DNA of 9,218 nucleotides from positions 1 through 9,218 of the forward strand of contig JAAEMC010000798.1 of assembly GCA_024225895.1 (NCBI GenBank). Direction: 5' to 3'. Below, in pieces: positions 6,901 through 9,218 of the stretch; positions within the stretch are counted from its first letter, which is position 1, and the number at the start of each line of letters is the position of its first letter. The stretch is from Desulfobacteraceae bacterium. GTDB lineage: Bacteria > Desulfobacterota > Desulfobacteria > Desulfobacterales > Desulfobacteraceae. The notes below the pieces were generated by a model that was given only the letters and a program-made list of their open reading frames with translations, was not told the origin of the DNA and made no database searches. The translations under genes were made by a program, and so were the position numbers.

Positions 6901-7288
6901 GCAGATCAGAAATGTCACGGCAGGTGTACAAAACAGTACCGTTCTTGATCGAAACAAGCTTGACATTGACAAGCAAAATGTGCAGCACGCCTGATTTATC
7001 TTGAATGTGAACCTCCAGGTTCCTGAGTTCCCCTGAAGCCTCCAATTTGGTGCGATCATAAAAGTTTGACCCCAGCAAATTTTCAATGTTTTCAAAAGCG
7101 GATACTTCCTCGTGGGAATAGCCGAAGATCACTGTTACATTTGGGCAGATATATGTAAACCATCCGTCATCATCTGTTATGAAAATCGTATCTGAAATAT
7201 TGGACAGCGTAATTCTGTGAAGTTCTTCTGACTCCCGTAACATCTTTTCTGCCTGCTTTGACTCCTCGAATAATGGCTTTTCAGACAT
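3977..7288 (-). CDS. Hybrid sensor histidine kinase (PAS-PAS-PAS-GAF-PAS-HisKA-HATPase-REC)
   Basis: This 1103-residue kinase has no membrane segment or signal peptide and should sense a cytoplasmic signal. Domains in order: PAS (about 22-132), PAS (140-262), PAS (266-390, ending in the GEDITERK hinge), GAF (397-582), PAS (590-712), a short coiled coil, HisKA (731-797; H742 in AHDFNN is the phospho-acceptor), HATPase (839-961; N854, DTGIG 897-901, GKGTGLGLS 921-929) and a C-terminal receiver (982-1102; D988/D989, phospho-acceptor D1034, T1062, K1084). All catalytic residues are present. The second PAS has C186, C197, H198 and C204; the GAF has C478, C480 and C485. Both clusters could hold metal or respond to redox. 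AGGAGGGG (7300-7293) lies 4 nt before ATG 7288. There is no DNA-binding output, and no partner regulator or Hpt protein is nearby, so its target is unknown. The sensor half is visibly richer in GC than the kinase half. Confidence 0.93.
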   Translation of the reverse strand: MSEKPLFEESKQAEKMLRESEELHRITLSNISDTIFITDDDGWFTYICPNVTVIFGYSHEEVSAFENIENLLGSNFYDRTKLEASGELRNLEVHIQDKSGVLHILLVNVKLVSIKNGTVLYTCRDISDLRHTQTELQEKEYYYRKLINSMRENILVIDHEYRITDINRTALQKNRLTREEAIGRHCYKTLHGLDTPCHEQGKTCPLSTVLKTGEACNLYHEHLTADNSRFHANVLISPLKNTMGKVTHIIESVRDDTDLFEAQKAMAESEECYRKVVEDTPVLVCRFLPKGEIVFVNNAYCSYFNKTSKELIGSSFLTLIPEADRNTVMSNIEALTVESPSLSHDHPVITSGGKIRWHRWTNRALFDDKGRAVVYQSLGEDITERKQAEIERENTIRMLEILNTQTSHSGLMRSLLNFMHEVSNCEAVGIRLRDGDDFPYYETIGFSDDFVKAETHLCVNDLDGQLLRDETGNPVLECMCGNIICGRFDAEKHFFTAYGSFISNGTTELLASTTEEDRQARTRNRCNAEGYESVLLAPLREGNEILGLLQFNDHKKDFFSPNFVAHIERMAGNVAISLAQRKAKKSLKESEARLDSFFQNSPIGMLIWDTNDPIRYLAINETLAKMNGRPAEEHIGKTILELFEDTKVHEDHRELTQKIIESKQTISLESSGINQKGEKIFYHANYFPILDSRQEKVLSIGGIITDLADHMQAEKEKADLQIQLQQAQKIESIGNLAGGIAHDFNNILFPIVGMSELLLEDLSPDSLEYENANEILKAGKRGSELVKQILAFSRQDEHKMMPMRVQQVLKEVLKLVRSTIPSDIKIEQDIQQNCCMVNADPTHIHQVSMNLITNAYHAIEASGGFISVGLSQEDCNNYDLQGTSLAEGSYAVLTVSDTGIGIKPTEMKRIFEPYYTTKEQGKGTGLGLSVVYGIVKEHKGDIKVDSEIEKGTTFKVFLPLISKSKSSRIIIKRTEHRLTGTERLLLVDDEVSIARLEKQILERIGYTVSEYTSSLDALEAFRSAPDSYDLVICDMTMPDMTGDMLAKELLAIRPGIPIIICTGFSERMSDKKAKSLGLKGFLMKPVVKSEIGEMVRKILDEAK

Positions 7289-7478
7289 GATACCCCTCCT
7301 TTCCTATCGGATTCTCGAAGGATTTGAATATTCGTATTGCCCTTTACTCAAAGGCTATGCAAAAAATGTAGCAGTATTTTTGAGAAAATAAGTTTGATCT
7401 AAAACAAATTGGTGTCTTTTTTGGCAGTACTACAAATTATCAAGATAGTTTAGTTTCTTTTTATTTTCCCAATAGATT

Positions 7479-7499
7479 CAGTATTCGAGAATGATACTG
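7479..7499. repeat. Inverted repeat in the kinase upstream region (possible operator)
   Basis: CAGTAT (7479-7484) and ATACTG (7494-7499) form a perfect 6-bp inverted repeat around a 9-bp centre. It covers the -10 box of the candidate leftward promoter, where a repressor could act. A 6-bp arm is short and may be chance. Confidence 0.3.
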
Positions 7500-7519
7500 T
7501 AAAAAGTGAAATAATGCAA
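7491..7519 (-). promoter_or_regulatory. Candidate sigma70 promoter of the kinase gene
   Basis: On the minus strand TTGCAT (7519-7514) and TATCAT (7496-7491) are separated by 17 bp. The predicted start near 7484 leaves a leader of about 195 nt before the kinase ATG. The leader is AT-rich and no riboswitch or strong hairpin was recognised in it. The region is AT-rich enough that other weak matches exist. Confidence 0.35.
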
Positions 7520-7729
7520 AAAGTACAACAGATTTTTTATACGGTTCACACTATTATTATATCCGGGATAATAGCACCCTAAAATTGCAAGCGCCTGTGA
7601 CATGATTGGCAAATGGTGTTCTCAATATTTCACCAGAGGTTACTTTTGCAGATCCCTGAAATTGGGTAGTAATTTGTTTTAGTTTCAATATGTTAATTGC
7701 CATGGTCATGTTTTTTATCCAACGTTGTT

Positions 7730-8572
7730 TTAACTTCGTCCTCCGCTCCATTTGAGTCTTGTCTTCAATACTTTAAAATATGATTGTTCTTCAAATGAGA
7801 TCATTTTGATAACATTGCGGCTCTTTTCAATAAAAATCCGGTCGCCGGGTTCGATTTCAATCATTTCCTGTCCATCAAAGGAGAGCACGATGTCAGTGGG
7901 ATTTCCTTCAAACTGGATTTCAATTTTTGCCATATCTGGGATGATCAGGGGGCGGTTGGTCAGCGTAAAGGGACAGATGGGAGTTAGAATGATGGACGGC
8001 ACCCAGGGATGGATCACAGGGCCTCCTGCAGCAAGAGAATAGGCGGTTGAGCCGGTGGGAGTGCCGACAATAAGTCCATCAGCTCTAAAGGTAGTCAGAT
8101 ATATTGAGTCAATATATACGGCACACGAAGCCAGGCGGGACAGAGCGGATTTATTGATCACCGCATCATTCAGAACATCTACACATTTGATATCCTTGTT
8201 ATTTCGACGGACTATAATTTTCAGGCGGGTTCGCTCTTGAACCAAATATTTTTCATTTAACACCATGTCGAGGGCATTATCCAGGTTTTCCTCAGTGGTT
8301 TCAGCAAGAAACCCGACTTCTCCAAATTTGACACCCATGAGCGGAATGTCTTTGTCACCGATGAATCTGGCTGCAGTTAAAAAAGTGCCGTCACCGCCAA
8401 GAACGATGATACATAAAAGATCATCGGGCAGATGTTCGTGCAAAGAGTTCTGAATATCGATGATCACGCATTGCTCTTTTAATTTTTTGGCAAGCGCCTG
8501 TGCCTTTTGTTCGGCCTTAATATCATTTTTGACCACCAATCCTATTCTCTTAAAAGTCATCTTTAATTTCAT
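7730..8572 (-). CDS. nadK: NAD kinase
   Basis: This 280-residue cytoplasmic enzyme phosphorylates NAD to NADP using ATP or polyphosphate. The family motifs are all in order: LGGDGTFL (58-65) with the catalytic GGDGT at 59-63, GEVGFLAE (84-91), LNDAVINK (135-142), the glycine-rich GTPTGSTAYSLAAGGPV (170-186), TLTNRPLIIP (203-212) and SFDGQ (231-235). Length is normal. Some usually conserved positions differ: LND for the common LNE, ICPF for ICPH before TLTNRP, and GVKFG for the common GVNLG. The start is uncertain: ATG 8572 has GGAG only 2 nt away, while ATG 8560 (MTFKRIGLVV) begins closer to the conserved first strand but has GGAG 14 nt away. The gene lies 29 nt after the polA stop on the same strand, so it is probably translated from a polA-nadK transcript. 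Confidence 0.95.
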   Translation of the reverse strand: MKLKMTFKRIGLVVKNDIKAEQKAQALAKKLKEQCVIIDIQNSLHEHLPDDLLCIIVLGGDGTFLTAARFIGDKDIPLMGVKFGEVGFLAETTEENLDNALDMVLNEKYLVQERTRLKIIVRRNNKDIKCVDVLNDAVINKSALSRLASCAVYIDSIYLTTFRADGLIVGTPTGSTAYSLAAGGPVIHPWVPSIILTPICPFTLTNRPLIIPDMAKIEIQFEGNPTDIVLSFDGQEMIEIEPGDRIFIEKSRNVIKMISFEEQSYFKVLKTRLKWSGGRS

Positions 8573-8601
8573 AGCTCCAGTATTATGGCTTTCAAGCCTA
8601 A

Positions 8602-9218
8602 TTAATGTGCCTGTGCCCAGTTAGCGCCTTCTCCAAAATTTACCAACAGCGGCACCTTAAGATCATAAACATTTTCCATTACATCCCTGGCAAGGTTGAT
8701 TAACTCATCCTTTTCTTCCATAGGTGTTTCAAATATGATTTCATCATGAACGGACAACAGCATTTTTGAGGTCATATTGATTTCATTAAGAGCTTGATCC
8801 ATATGGATCATAGCCAGTTTCATCAAGTCTGCGGCACTACCTTGGATCGGTGTGTTGACAGCAGCTCTTTCCGAAAAATTACGGACATTGACATTGGATG
8901 AATTAATGTCGTCAAGGCGGCGTTTCCTGCCTAATATTGTTGATACTTCCCGGGTTTTGCGGGTTTCTTTAATAGTGTCATCAATAAAGCGCTTTACTCC
9001 GGAATATCGTTTGAAATAATTATCAATATAAGAGGCAGCCATTTTTCGGCTGATATTCAATTCATTGGCCAGCCCGAACGCACTCATGCCGTAAACAATA
9101 CCAAAGTTCACCGCTTTTGCCTGACTTCTTAAATCGTCGGTGATAAATTCCGGTAATACCTGAAAAATTTCCAGGGCTGTCCGGGAGTGTATGTCTTCTT
9201 CATTTTCGAATGCCTCAA
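8602..9218 (-). CDS. polA: DNA polymerase I, C-terminal part (5' end outside window)
   Basis: About 204 C-terminal residues of DNA polymerase I are present, reading from the right edge to a TAA at 8602. Polymerase motif B is seen as RSQAKAVNFGIVYG (about 9144-9103), which aligns with E. coli R754, K758, F762 and Y766. The helix NTPIQGSAADLMKLAMI follows, and motif C is LSVHDEIIFE (around 8760-8731), carrying the catalytic His-Asp pair. The ending GEGANWAQAH matches the standard C-terminus of the family, so the 3' end is intact. The phenylalanine at the F762 position is the form that discriminates against dideoxynucleotides. The 5'-nuclease and the 3'-5' exonuclease region, along with the rest of the palm, lie beyond the window. 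It is the upstream gene of a likely polA-nadK unit. Confidence 0.96.
   Translation of the reverse strand, partial: EAFENEEDIHSRTALEIFQVLPEFITDDLRSQAKAVNFGIVYGMSAFGLANELNISRKMAASYIDNYFKRYSGVKRFIDDTIKETRKTREVSTILGRKRRLDDINSSNVNVRNFSERAAVNTPIQGSAADLMKLAMIHMDQALNEINMTSKMLLSVHDEIIFETPMEEKDELINLARDVMENVYDLKVPLLVNFGEGANWAQAH

Larger units (their letters stand above)
7289..7729. other. AT-rich intergenic gap between nadK and the kinase gene
   Basis: These 441 bp hold the candidate kinase promoter and an inverted repeat (separate entries). Near the nadK end a 64-codon frame on the minus strand (7751-7557, with internal ATGs at 7709 and 7703) overlaps the last 22 bases of nadK. It has no ribosome-binding site and no recognisable family, so it is not called as a gene. 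No clear intrinsic terminator for nadK was found. Nothing else is seen, and no RNA gene was recognised. Confidence 0.5.

Noticed and set aside
7289..7560. Possible sigma54 promoter for the kinase
   Set aside because: No GG/GC pair at the required spacing was found on the minus strand.
7555..7573. TATTAT...ATAATA hairpin downstream of nadK
   Set aside because: Only six A-T pairs with no following U-run, too weak to be called a terminator.
7557..7751. 64-codon minus-strand frame overlapping the nadK 3' end
   Set aside because: No ribosome-binding site before any of its ATGs, no recognisable family, and a sequence that looks like chance reading of AT-rich DNA. A decayed gene remnant cannot be excluded.
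7587..8502. 13-bp direct repeat GCAAGCGCCTGTG at 7587-7599 and 8490-8502
   Set aside because: One exact 13-mer pair is about what chance predicts in a window of this size, and one copy lies within nadK coding sequence.

Overview
The window looks like a chromosomal segment of an anaerobic, moderately AT-rich deltaproteobacterium, probably a sulfate reducer of the Desulfobacteraceae type (Desulfobacula/Desulfobacter-like). This rests on protein character (a DUF342/FapA protein, a large soluble PAS/GAF hybrid kinase with cysteine-rich sensor motifs, a short LeuC/LeuD-type hydro-lyase pair) and on base composition. It is an inference, not a database match.

Layout. (1) 1-1329, minus: a DUF342/FapA-family protein running off the left edge. 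Its N-terminal part carries two tandem motifs with the spacing of the cyclic-di-GMP-binding MshEN domain. (2) 1330-1494: a divergent intergenic region with a sigma70-type promoter candidate for each direction and a 13-bp direct repeat (period 14) just upstream of the leftward one. (3) 1495-3916, plus: a compact three-gene operon made of an XRE-cupin regulator and the large and small subunits of a 3-isopropylmalate dehydratase/homoaconitase-family [4Fe-4S] hydro-lyase. (4) 3977-7288, minus, convergent with the operon: a 1103-residue cytoplasmic hybrid histidine kinase (PAS-PAS-PAS-GAF-PAS-HisKA-HATPase-REC). (5) 7289-7729: a 441-bp AT-rich gap with a promoter candidate and an inverted repeat, but no convincing gene. 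(6) 7730-9218, minus: nadK (NAD kinase) preceded by the 3' end of polA (DNA polymerase I), which runs off the right edge and is probably co-transcribed with nadK.

How it fits together. The regulator and hydro-lyase genes are separated by only 16 and 12 nt behind one near-consensus promoter, so the regulator probably controls its own operon in response to a small molecule, perhaps a substrate or product of the enzyme. No leuA or leuB lies beside it, so the true substrate is open. The kinase has a receiver but no DNA-binding output, so its downstream partner lies outside the window. polA and nadK are housekeeping genes. No mobile element, CRISPR array, tRNA or rRNA was seen. The points most worth a second look are the MshEN-like motifs fused to FapA, the uncertain substrate of the hydro-lyase and its dedicated regulator, and the mosaic, cysteine-rich sensor half of the kinase.
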